A stretch of 44,173 bases of DNA from Lachnospiraceae bacterium (lineage in GTDB: Bacteria; Bacillota; Clostridia; Lachnospirales; Lachnospiraceae): contig JAIEDW010000321.1 in the NCBI GenBank assembly GCA_029067805.1, positions 1-44,173 on the forward strand. Direction: 5' to 3'. A model generated the notes under the pieces. That model was not told the origin of the DNA, did not search any database, and worked only from the letters and a program-made list of their open reading frames with translations. Positions 9,341 through 17,819 of the stretch are shown here, in pieces. How positions within the stretch are numbered: position 1 is the first letter of the stretch; the number at the start of each line of letters is the position of its first letter. Both the position numbers and the translations under genes were made by a program.

Positions 9341-10738
9341 TTAGTTATTAGCTGCGTTATACTCCTCAACCCAGCCGTCGACAAATGCCGTTTCCACTGC
9401 CGACCATTCGCCTGTACCCTGTGCATACTCCAAAAGTGCGCTTCCTACATTGTTCTTCCATGTTTCAGAAGGCATTGTCGTAAAGGTCCATGCAACGGAA
9501 GTCTTTCCGGAAGAAACATAGTCGTTTGCAATATTTACAAGCGGATTGCTTGCCGGATAGTTGTCAAATGCCTTGAACGGGCAGACAAATCCCATTTCCG
9601 ATGTCAGAGAGGTACAGCCTGCGTCTGATGTTACAACCCAGTTCATAAAGTCAAGCGTTGCCTGAATATCCTCCTCAGGAGCATTCTTGTTTACACACCA
9701 GTAGTTCTCACTGCCTGTGCAAAGTCCCTGATTTTCCTCGTCCGGACCTCCAATGTAGATCGGGAGCATTCCAAGGGAGTCATCGTCCATACCGTTGTCG
9801 CTCAAATCCGTGTAAGCCCATGTACCGTTCTGATAAAATACCGCCTCACCGAGCGCGAACTCTGCCGTTGCGTCCTCACCGGTCTTGCTTGAGAGAAGTG
9901 TCGATGCGCATACGGAGTCTGTGATGTATAAATCCCATATATTCTTGTACTTGTCTAAATACGTTCCCTTAATTGCATCTGTGGAACCGATGCCGTCTGC
10001 CTGATACTCATAGTAGATCGGAAGGTTTGCAAGATGTGTCTTAAATCTCCAGTCAGAACTCGAGTCCATGCCTGCCGATGTGAAAGCGCCCTTAACGCCA
10101 AGATCGGAAGCGTTTGCCTGAATGCTATCCGCAACTGCTTTTAAGTTGTCAAACGAGTTAATCTCGTCGACGCTCTTAACAACCGCATAATCCTTTGTGA
10201 AATAGTCGTTTAAGATATCCGCATTATAAATGATACCGTATGTCTCCACAACATATGCGATACCCTTTACCTCATTCCCTTCCTTTAGTGCAAAATCGTC
10301 ACTCTTTAACTGTTCGTATACATCTGATCCGGAAAGGTCATAGCAGTAATCCTTCCATGTGGCAAGACCGACCGGTCCGTTTACCTGGAAAAGTGTCGGT
10401 GCTTCTGTTTTGGCAATCTCAGACTTTAATGTCGACTCGTATGTACCCGAAGCCGCTGTCTGAACGGAAACTGATACACCTGTTTCTTCTGTGTACTTCG
10501 CTGCAAGTGCTTCCCACTGCTGCGCTGCCTCGGGCTTGAAGTTCAGATAATAAACCTTTCCACTGCCCGATGCCGATGCATTTGGTGTCTGGGTATCTGC
10601 CGCCGGTGTCTGGTTGTCCGCTGCCGGCGTTTGTGTATCTTGTGAAGGTATCTGTGTGTCATTGCTGCTGCCGCATCCTGTAAGCATTGCTGCTACTATT
10701 GCCGCACTCAAAATTGCGCTGATTAATTTCTTTTTCAT
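9341..10738 (-). CDS. Carbohydrate ABC transporter substrate-binding lipoprotein
   Basis: MKKKLISAILSAAIVAAMLTGCGSSNDTQ lipobox; extracellular solute-binding protein pattern; followed by two MalFG-type permeases. Start moved from 10819 to 10738. Confidence 0.9.
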   Translation of the reverse strand: MKKKLISAILSAAIVAAMLTGCGSSNDTQIPSQDTQTPAADNQTPAADTQTPNASASGSGKVYYLNFKPEAAQQWEALAAKYTEETGVSVSVQTAASGTYESTLKSEIAKTEAPTLFQVNGPVGLATWKDYCYDLSGSDVYEQLKSDDFALKEGNEVKGIAYVVETYGIIYNADILNDYFTKDYAVVKSVDEINSFDNLKAVADSIQANASDLGVKGAFTSAGMDSSSDWRFKTHLANLPIYYEYQADGIGSTDAIKGTYLDKYKNIWDLYITDSVCASTLLSSKTGEDATAEFALGEAVFYQNGTWAYTDLSDNGMDDDSLGMLPIYIGGPDEENQGLCTGSENYWCVNKNAPEEDIQATLDFMNWVVTSDAGCTSLTSEMGFVCPFKAFDNYPASNPLVNIANDYVSSGKTSVAWTFTTMPSETWKNNVGSALLEYAQGTGEWSAVETAFVDGWVEEYNAANN

Positions 10739-10860
10739 AATGGAATACCTCTTTCCTTCCTTTTTAGTCTTATTATTTGTGTTCTGTGGAAAATTATACG
10801 AAAACTTTTCCGGTATCAATTTCGGTATCGTTTCTAATCGGCGCTTGTATTGTTTCCATA

Positions 10861-10898
10861 AAAAAATGCAACCTCTGTTTTAAAGAAGTTGCATTTTT
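10861..10898 (-). terminator. Terminator downstream of the LysM gene (possibly bidirectional)
   Basis: AAAAATGCAAC...GTTGCATTTTT hairpin with a T run. Confidence 0.6.
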
Positions 10899-10954
10899 GG
10901 TACTTTTAACAAATTGCAATGAATCGACAATATAAAAAGGTGAGAACAGTCGGT

Positions 10955-11356
10955 TTATTTCTCATCCATCATGAAATTAGGCGCCGGTGCCGGCGTTTCT
11001 ACCGGTACGGGTGTTTCCGGAGCAGGTACTGCTATTTCCGGTGCAGGTACTGCTGTTTCCGGTGCAGGTACTGCTGTTTCCGCCTGATTTACATTAACTC
11101 CGGGAATAGTAAGTATTTGTCCTGTATAAATAACATAATTGCTCTTTATGACTGCTGAATTTGCATCATAGATGACTTTCCACAAATCCCCATCACCATA
11201 TACTTTTTTGGCAATCTTCCAGAGGCAGTCATTTTTCTCAACCGCATAAGTAGTCTGCGCTTCTTCCGCTTTAACAGACGCCATCGGCATTGATACAATT
11301 GTAACTGCTAATGCAGCCGTTACCAGGAACCCTTTTGCGAAACTTTTCAATTTCAT
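10955..11356 (-). CDS. Secreted LysM-domain protein with proline-rich repeat tail
   Basis: Signal peptide; TYAVEKNDCLWKIAKKVYGDGDLWKVIYDANSAVIKSNYVIYTGQILTIPG (LysM); tail AVPAPETAVPAPEIAVPAPETPVPVETPAPAP. Confidence 0.88.
   Translation of the reverse strand: MKLKSFAKGFLVTAALAVTIVSMPMASVKAEEAQTTYAVEKNDCLWKIAKKVYGDGDLWKVIYDANSAVIKSNYVIYTGQILTIPGVNVNQAETAVPAPETAVPAPEIAVPAPETPVPVETPAPAPNFMMDEK
11019..11081. repeat. Three tandem 21-bp coding repeats (GGTGCAGGTACTGCTGTTTCC)
   Basis: Units at 11019-11039, 11040-11060 and 11061-11081, two identical and one with 2 mismatches. Confidence 0.9.
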
Positions 11357-11431
11357 GTTAAAATCCTCCTAAATTCTAAAAATTTTTTATGCTTGTTTAT
11401 TATAATACAATAATTGCCAAAAACGCTTTCC

Positions 11432-11473
11432 TTGACATGAATCGACCGAAGACTGCACTGAAACGACATTTTT
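11432..11473 (-). promoter_or_regulatory. Candidate LytTR-type operator upstream of the LysM gene (copy A)
   Basis: 34/42 identity to 13488-13529; on the minus strand half-sites TGTCGTTT and GGTCGATT are 21 bp apart. Confidence 0.55.
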
Positions 11474-12246
11474 TAGGCAATGTTTGAATCAGAATCTTTC
11501 TTTTTTTCTCGGTATTCCACATGCCGATACAAAAACAAGTCATTCTTTTTGGTCAGCTGCATACTGTTACTCTTCACGTAATTGTCTGCCTCTGACCGGC
11601 TTCGCACCGATTTCAACTGCCTTTTCATAATTCCCGTCACAATCAGTGCGATCACAAACGCGATTGCAAAGCAAATCACAAAAAAAAGAAAAAATGGAAA
11701 CGGCTCCTTAGGAAGATTGCCGATATTATACGGTACCCCCGTTGACGCCTGTATTATATAATCGTCACACCAGTCGGCAAAAGTCATAAATGCCGCCGCA
11801 TAATCCTCGTTTTTCAAATCTCTGGCAATCCGTTCGGACATATAGTCCAGTCCTGCATCCGTAAAAACGGTTATTGCGTAACCTCTTGTGGATATATTCC
11901 AATCCCTTTCTTCCATACTGAGAAGAAAAAGGATTCCGTCACGCATCTCTCTAAAACCATATCCGTAATAATCATAAAAATCATCTGCGTAGTCCTCTAT
12001 ATTCACACCCTCAAGCGAATCGACCGTGACCACGACAACGTCCACTTGCTGCCTTTCACTGATTTCATCCAGTTTACCACGCAGCTTTGCTTCCTCACTA
12101 TCCGAAAGTACATCCGCGTCATCCACAAGCCTTGGAAACTCTCCCGCTGCAAACACGGGAAATACGGAAGTCACGGATAAAAACAACGCTAAAAATAAAG
12201 AAAATATTTTGTAAAAAGATAATTTCTTACTGATCGTATTCATCAT
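11473..12246 (-). CDS. TPM-domain membrane protein (YgcG-like)
   Basis: 257 aa; signal peptide, FPRLVDDADVLSDSEEAKLRGKLDEISERQQVDVVVVTVDSLEG, C-terminal TM. Confidence 0.88.
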   Translation of the reverse strand: MMNTISKKLSFYKIFSLFLALFLSVTSVFPVFAAGEFPRLVDDADVLSDSEEAKLRGKLDEISERQQVDVVVVTVDSLEGVNIEDYADDFYDYYGYGFREMRDGILFLLSMEERDWNISTRGYAITVFTDAGLDYMSERIARDLKNEDYAAAFMTFADWCDDYIIQASTGVPYNIGNLPKEPFPFFLFFVICFAIAFVIALIVTGIMKRQLKSVRSRSEADNYVKSNSMQLTKKNDLFLYRHVEYREKKKDSDSNIA

Positions 12247-12256
12247 CCGCCCCCCC

Positions 12257-13339
12257 TTACAATAGCCAAATCAAGTAAGAAGCGGCAAACAGCGCAAAAC
12301 CGATCACACCTGTCAGACCAAACAAATGTTTTTTATACGCGGCTTTATCAAGTGGCAGATTTCCCACCATCTTTCCCGTCTGACCGTTCATAGCAAATAG
12401 ATAGTTCTCACCGTTCCATTTTGTATGTAAAAGCCAGACAGGCAACAATGTATATCTTACTTTGCTGTCGCTCAGCTGAATACTGCCCGTTTCCTTTGTA
12501 ACCGTTGCATAGCCTTTTGCAGTTGCGTCAAAAGCAGTCTCCGTACTTTTCCTGATTTGCTCGTTCGCGCATTTCACACTTTGGTCTGTATCTACATCAT
12601 ATTGATCTGCCAGGTAACCGGCAAGATACGCCGTTTGAAAATCCACCGCCTTTGAAAAGTCAAAAGGCTCAATTAATTCCATCAAATGATCCGGAATTTT
12701 CGTTGAGCCGTCAACAGGAACATCCTCAAACCTGATATTTCCGTCTCTGCTTACTAAAAAGTGACTAGTTTCCGTATATTCATATCTGCTGTCGCTCCAT
12801 GTTCGTACTTTGGTTGCCCTATAACGCATATTTGCATTTGCGACGGCGTCAAACACCCAAAAAGGAACATACACGCCTTTTACTTCATTCATGTGATTTT
12901 CATCTTTAAACACCTTGGGAAGCAGACATTTTCCTGCATAGTACTTTTTCAGGGCAGCAACTGCTGCCTTTTTGTCCTTTTGAAATGGAATAATGTAATC
13001 CGGTTTTAATGCACCCGAAAACTGCCTCGTCACGACTACAGCGTTTCCACAGTACGGACAGGATGTAGCCGTGTTTTTGTCACTCACAATCTCACTGCCA
13101 CAGGAATTACAGACATAAACAGATAGTCCGCTCGCTTCGCCACGCTCCCACGCTCCTCCGGCAGCCGTTTCCCATGTCATATCATCTGCCTGTTCATTCT
13201 GCAGTTCACTGTCATAACTTGCCAGTGTTTCCATCTCATATTCTGTGTCGCAGAAAGGACATTTCACTTTTTGTATTGTACTGTCAAAGGCAATGGTGCC
13301 ACCACAGCATGGACATTTATATTCCTGTATTCCCGCCAT
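12257..13339 (-). CDS. TFIIB-type/rubredoxin-like zinc-ribbon membrane protein
   Basis: 360 aa; YKCPCCGGTIAFDSTIQKVKCPFCDTEYEM and VCNSCGSEIVSDKNTATSCPYCG zinc ribbons; C-terminal TM. Confidence 0.85.
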   Translation of the reverse strand: MAGIQEYKCPCCGGTIAFDSTIQKVKCPFCDTEYEMETLASYDSELQNEQADDMTWETAAGGAWERGEASGLSVYVCNSCGSEIVSDKNTATSCPYCGNAVVVTRQFSGALKPDYIIPFQKDKKAAVAALKKYYAGKCLLPKVFKDENHMNEVKGVYVPFWVFDAVANANMRYRATKVRTWSDSRYEYTETSHFLVSRDGNIRFEDVPVDGSTKIPDHLMELIEPFDFSKAVDFQTAYLAGYLADQYDVDTDQSVKCANEQIRKSTETAFDATAKGYATVTKETGSIQLSDSKVRYTLLPVWLLHTKWNGENYLFAMNGQTGKMVGNLPLDKAAYKKHLFGLTGVIGFALFAASYLIWLL

Positions 13340-13364
13340 CTCGTCCCTCCTCTGATTTTTTACG

Positions 13365-13439
13365 TTTCCCCTGTCCTACGATCATCATGTACTGACCATC
13401 CGCAACGGCAATGGCACTTCCATTGGAAATTTTCTCACA
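13365..13439 (-). pseudogene. Possible remnant of an SPFH-domain protein gene
   Basis: Start-less minus-strand reading frame CEKISNGSAIAVADGQYMMIVGQGK, bounded by stops, immediately upstream of the zinc-ribbon gene; resembles the N-terminal region of SPFH proteins found next to TPM/zinc-ribbon genes. Confidence 0.45.
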
Positions 13440-13487
13440 TTACTGCCTAATCAGAGTTTACAATAAGCGTCTAAGAAAATGGCGTGA

Positions 13488-13529
13488 TTGATATGAATCG
13501 ACCAAAAACTGCATTCAAATGACAATTTG
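13488..13529 (-). promoter_or_regulatory. Candidate LytTR-type operator upstream of the zinc-ribbon/TPM operon (copy B)
   Basis: TTGATATGAATCGACCAAAAACTGCATTCAAATGACAATTTG; half-sites TGTCATTT and GGTCGATT 21 bp apart on the minus strand. Confidence 0.55.
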
Positions 13530-14798
13530 TTAAAGAGAAACCCGCAAAATAAACTGACCGTCCTCGACCGAAAAGTCGTACATACCGTCGTAGCGCTCCA
13601 CAATAGCGCAAATACTGCGGATTCCCATCCCGTGCCCCGGATTATTTGTGACAGGAATTCCGTGTACAAACGTAATATCCGTATCACACGAATTGATAAT
13701 CTGCAAAAAGAATTTCCAGTTTTCTTCGTAAGCAGATACTTCAATCGCGGCAGACAATCCCTTTTGTTTGCATTTCTGACAGGCATGCAGCGCGTTTTCT
13801 AACGCATTGGACAGCAACACGCACAGATCACTTTCGGATACCGGAATCACATGTGGAATCACTGCCTTAATTGTCATTGGGATACCTTGATTGTCCGCAC
13901 GTCCGACAAATGCGGAAAAAATCAGATTTGCCGCCTCATTTTCACAAAAAACCGTCACCTTATCTGCCTCAATTTCCGAACAGATTTCTCGAATATAATC
14001 TTGCGCCTGCTGTGTCTTTCCATTTTCAATACAGGAAGAAAGATACTGCATATGATGACGCAGATCGTGACGGTACACTTTGACTTTCTGCTGCGATTCC
14101 CGCAAGGTTTCAATTTCCCGGACCGCCTGGGCAATCTGAATATTTAGGGTATCCTGGGCCTGCTCTAACTGACTTCGCGCCCGCTCCGCCGCCGAAATGC
14201 GAAGCACAAAGACTAAATACGCCACACAGCATACAAATGGCATGAACTCCACAGTAACTAAAGCGCCCTCCACCAGCAGATTGGTATAAACACTTGTCAG
14301 ATAATCAAACCCGTAATATAACACTGGAATCAAACCAAACTGACACTGCACCGATGTTGTATAGTGTGAAACGGAGCGCACAGATGGCGCAACAAAACGT
14401 ACCAAAAGAAATAATAACGGCAGTGTCACAACCAGCTCCGTTATCCGCTGCATTGCCACATCACCGGAAAATACAGCAATCACCAATAAAGCAATCCACC
14501 GTCTGATCTGACAGCAAAGATATGCCGTCAAAACCGAAATAATGGACCAAAAACTCTTTTTACTGAGAATATAAAGCATAATTGCCAAAGGAATATGCGT
14601 CGTAATCGGATAAAGGCATGTTGCTAAGTGCGGACTTGCAAAAAAATAGACCATTCCTTGAAACAGCAAAAGCACAGCCATGCCGCTGATCAGCATTCTG
14701 CGTTTCTGCCGTGTCCAGACAATATCACAGAAGGCGGCAGATAAAATCATGCCAAAAATGCCCACAAACGTATGATTCAGCAGATAAACTGTGTTCAT
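13530..14798 (-). CDS. GHKL-domain sensor histidine kinase (AgrC-like)
   Basis: 422 aa; N-terminal multi-TM, VYRHDLRHHMQYLSSCIENG, LSNALENALHACQ, NNPGHGMGIRSI. Confidence 0.92.
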   Translation of the reverse strand: MNTVYLLNHTFVGIFGMILSAAFCDIVWTRQKRRMLISGMAVLLLFQGMVYFFASPHLATCLYPITTHIPLAIMLYILSKKSFWSIISVLTAYLCCQIRRWIALLVIAVFSGDVAMQRITELVVTLPLLFLLVRFVAPSVRSVSHYTTSVQCQFGLIPVLYYGFDYLTSVYTNLLVEGALVTVEFMPFVCCVAYLVFVLRISAAERARSQLEQAQDTLNIQIAQAVREIETLRESQQKVKVYRHDLRHHMQYLSSCIENGKTQQAQDYIREICSEIEADKVTVFCENEAANLIFSAFVGRADNQGIPMTIKAVIPHVIPVSESDLCVLLSNALENALHACQKCKQKGLSAAIEVSAYEENWKFFLQIINSCDTDITFVHGIPVTNNPGHGMGIRSICAIVERYDGMYDFSVEDGQFILRVSL

Positions 14799-15532
14799 GA
14801 TATAAAAACCTGCTTTCTATGAAATGCGTATTTTAGATATGTATTTTTGATTTCAGAACATTTTCCGTGCGGTATCGGAATTTGCGCAAGATTATCCATT
14901 GTAATTGCTTTGTAGGAAATATTCTGGATATACTCCATATTAATCAAAAACGACCGGTGTGGACGCAAAAAGTTTTCATATTGTGCAAGCTGATCGCACA
15001 GTTCATCTAACTTTCCGGTACTTTCCAGCACCGTTTCGTTATCCATGTGAAACAATAATGTACGGCCAATCACTTCACAATATTCCAGTCTGTCCAGGTC
15101 AATTCGTGTGATCCCGCTTTTGCAGCGCAATACCAGGCTGTACTGCTGCTCCTTTTTACATTCAGAAATAACCGAATCCATCAGCGGGAAAAAACTCTCC
15201 TCGCAAACCGGCTTCATTTGATAAAAATATGCGCCAACCGTATAGGATTGCACCGCATATTCCGAAGACGATGTCAAAAAGATAATCTTTACTGTAGTAT
15301 CATACTGCCGGATTTCTTTTGCGATACTGATCCCGTTTTCCCCCGGCATGATCACATCCAGAAGCAGAATGTCAAAGCATACCCCTTTTTCAATTTCAGT
15401 CAACAATTCCAAGGAACTTTGAAAAGCGACATATGTAATCTCCTGATTGCGCTTTACACGATATTGTTCAAGCAACGCCTTCATTTCAGCTAATACAGAC
15501 AGATCATCATCGCAAAACGCTACTTTTATCAT
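14795..15532 (-). CDS. LytTR-family response regulator (REC-LytTR)
   Basis: 245 aa; MIKVAFCDDDLSVLAEM...DILLLDVIMPGENGISIAKEIR...FLTSS; C-terminal LytTR FLRPHRSFLINMEYIQNI; overlaps kinase start by 4 bp. Confidence 0.94.
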   Translation of the reverse strand: MIKVAFCDDDLSVLAEMKALLEQYRVKRNQEITYVAFQSSLELLTEIEKGVCFDILLLDVIMPGENGISIAKEIRQYDTTVKIIFLTSSSEYAVQSYTVGAYFYQMKPVCEESFFPLMDSVISECKKEQQYSLVLRCKSGITRIDLDRLEYCEVIGRTLLFHMDNETVLESTGKLDELCDQLAQYENFLRPHRSFLINMEYIQNISYKAITMDNLAQIPIPHGKCSEIKNTYLKYAFHRKQVFIS

Positions 15533-15571
15533 TAAGATCCTCCATTCTTACATAACCTGCGGATTTGAAAA

Positions 15572-15603
15572 GGTTCAACACTGACACGGTTTAACAACTG
15601 ACA
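15572..15603. repeat. Imperfect direct repeat GGTTYAACA(A)CTGACA in the divergent intergenic region
   Basis: ggttcaacactgaca (15572-15586) and ggtttaacaactgaca (15588-15603). Confidence 0.7.
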
Positions 15604-15636
15604 AATTTCGACAGCTGGTAAATTGTGATACAACGC

Positions 15637-15666
15637 TTGACATCTCTGCGGATTCCTAGGTAAAAT
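15637..15666 (+). promoter_or_regulatory. Candidate promoter of the surface-protein gene
   Basis: TTGACA (15637-15642), 18-nt spacer, TAAAAT (15661-15666). Confidence 0.5.
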
Positions 15667-15815
15667 AATTAGATAGCGATTATCCGACTTGGATTATATT
15701 TTGATACTTTATCATATCATTAAGTAAGATTCAAAAAACGAAATCGGCGTGAAATGTAGTCGAAACTGCGCGAATTGTTTCTGATTCAATTTCTAAAGAT
15801 GAGGTGTATATACCT

Positions 15816-17819
15816 ATGAAAATACAACAAAAAAAGATTGTTATATTTGCTTCTTTGCTGTTTTTTCTGATATCCGGCTTTTCAGCAATTACCGCAAAAG
15901 CAGACAGTTTGTCCGAAGAAACAGAAGAATTGATGATACAAGAAACGATAACAGAGGAAGAAGCATCCTCACCATCTGATGAAGAGTCTTTAACGGAGAA
16001 CACAACTGTAACTGTGACAGAAGAAGAAGCTTCCACATCGTTTGATGCAGAAGCGCTACAGAAAACAGAAAACATAACAGACGAAGATAGTTCCATACAA
16101 TCCAATGAAACAGCAATTCAAGAAATGGCAGAAGTAACGGAAGAGATAGGTGAACTGGCGTTCAGTGCCAACGTTGAATATTCTTTCGAAGGATATCATG
16201 TACTGGGAACCTTTACAGAATTTCCGACCGACATCATCCATATTCAGCTGTTATACTCACAGGATAATAAAACCTACCATAAATGTAGCATAGAACGCGA
16301 TTTAAAGGATATTATCAGCGAGAGCATTGTGGAAAAAAAACGGCTAATCTGTCTCTATTCCAACATGGAGCCGCTAAAAAGTTATCTGGAAGGCTCTCTG
16401 GACCGTTTTTATTTAAAACTGCGCCTCACCAAAGAAAACGGTGTTATTTGCGAAACACAGACAGCGCTTATCGACCGTGGAGCATTACAGCCACTTCCCG
16501 AGGAACTAACCCTTGGCGCTGCCTTTCCTTCCAACATGCTAGTGCGTGAAATGAATCCACTTCGCTACTATGGAAAATACCAAATCACCGTAAAGGAAAC
16601 GGCTGCATCCCAAGATATATCCGCAGTTTTACCGGATACGCTTCCAATTGAAGTACAGCTTCTGAAAAAAGGAAAACCCTTTGCAGAAGCGATTGTAGAT
16701 TGCCCCGTTACATGGAAATCCCTATCACTCCCTTCACTCACTGCCGGAGAAAGCGTGACAATTGAGGACGCGGCGGAAGAAATCATCATCCCCGGCGGCA
16801 CTTTGCTGCGCACACCAATGGGTGTCTTCCGGATTAACGAACCGTTTGGCATTGCACAAGATGTGCTTACAGATGAAATCCGGTTGATTCTAAATGTTGT
16901 ATCAAAAGACGAAAAACCAACCGGAGTATTGATAGCAAACAACGACGGATTGGAAATGGCATTCTATCAAAAGCCCACTGGTGCCACCTCCATTCTGGCA
17001 TATACCATTTCCGCGAATGAAACAAAATGGACAGAGCTTCCCGAGCTTGCACTGTTAGAAGCAATTAATTCCCAACCCTCCACTGCAAGCAGCGGATATG
17101 CCCTTGTATTGCGCAATGATCAGGAACCATATCGCTCTTATTTGGCGGCGGAAGCTGCAGGAGGCGCCCACACACCATTCTTTGTTGGTCTGAAAATACA
17201 AGGCGGCGTTTACGACGGACAGCAACTGATCCTCGCATGGCCGGACAATTATGAGCTCCCCCCCAGTCTGCCAAAGCTCGATGGAGCAGGCGGAAATGAA
17301 AGTAATGCTGGTGCAGGCAATAAAGGCAACAGTACGACGGAAGGGCAAAGACCAAATCTTCCTCAAAATACGGACACGAAAAAAGAAAAACAGAATCCCA
17401 ATCTGTCCCAAAGCCAAAATACAGAAAACAAAAATACGAAAAACAAAAATACGGAAAGCACGATGGAACTACCGATGGAATCCGATGTAAAAAATCAGCA
17501 GACACAGAAAGACAGACCCTCACTGGGCAGCCTTGGTTCCTCTGCTTTCACGCAGCCTTCCGCTAAAGCACAGACCGCACTTTTTGTCAATGCAGAAGAA
17601 AATATTTCAGAAACAGTTATTGCAACAGATGTACAGACCGACACTCAAACAGAGAAGGTGATCCCGAAAACACCCGCTACTGAAAACAAACTGTCTGCTG
17701 CTTTGGTTCCCGCCAATCACAACAAAAAAAACGATTACCAACTATTTCTTTGGCTCATGGCAGCAGCAATCGCTGGAATCGGGATTACCTTATATATCCG
17801 CAAGACGGCACATACATAA
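15816..17819 (+). CDS. Uncharacterised secreted, C-terminally membrane-anchored surface protein
   Basis: Signal peptide MKIQQKKIVIFASLLFFLISGFSAITAKAD; acidic E/T/S-rich N-terminal segment; Lys/Asn/Gln-rich low-complexity linker; C-terminal TM LFLWLMAAAIAGIGITLYIRK; GAGGTG RBS 9 nt before ATG 15816 (track start 15804 is a GTG inside the RBS). Confidence 0.85.
   Translation: MKIQQKKIVIFASLLFFLISGFSAITAKADSLSEETEELMIQETITEEEASSPSDEESLTENTTVTVTEEEASTSFDAEALQKTENITDEDSSIQSNETAIQEMAEVTEEIGELAFSANVEYSFEGYHVLGTFTEFPTDIIHIQLLYSQDNKTYHKCSIERDLKDIISESIVEKKRLICLYSNMEPLKSYLEGSLDRFYLKLRLTKENGVICETQTALIDRGALQPLPEELTLGAAFPSNMLVREMNPLRYYGKYQITVKETAASQDISAVLPDTLPIEVQLLKKGKPFAEAIVDCPVTWKSLSLPSLTAGESVTIEDAAEEIIIPGGTLLRTPMGVFRINEPFGIAQDVLTDEIRLILNVVSKDEKPTGVLIANNDGLEMAFYQKPTGATSILAYTISANETKWTELPELALLEAINSQPSTASSGYALVLRNDQEPYRSYLAAEAAGGAHTPFFVGLKIQGGVYDGQQLILAWPDNYELPPSLPKLDGAGGNESNAGAGNKGNSTTEGQRPNLPQNTDTKKEKQNPNLSQSQNTENKNTKNKNTESTMELPMESDVKNQQTQKDRPSLGSLGSSAFTQPSAKAQTALFVNAEENISETVIATDVQTDTQTEKVIPKTPATENKLSAALVPANHNKKNDYQLFLWLMAAAIAGIGITLYIRKTAHT

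Noticed and set aside
10918-10930. ATGAATCGAC next to the LysM terminator
   Set aside because: Only 10 bp match, with no second half-site at 21 bp.
17055-17523. Minus-strand ORFs of 120 and 152 aa inside the surface-protein gene
   Set aside because: They mirror the low-complexity linker; no signal, domain or RBS support.
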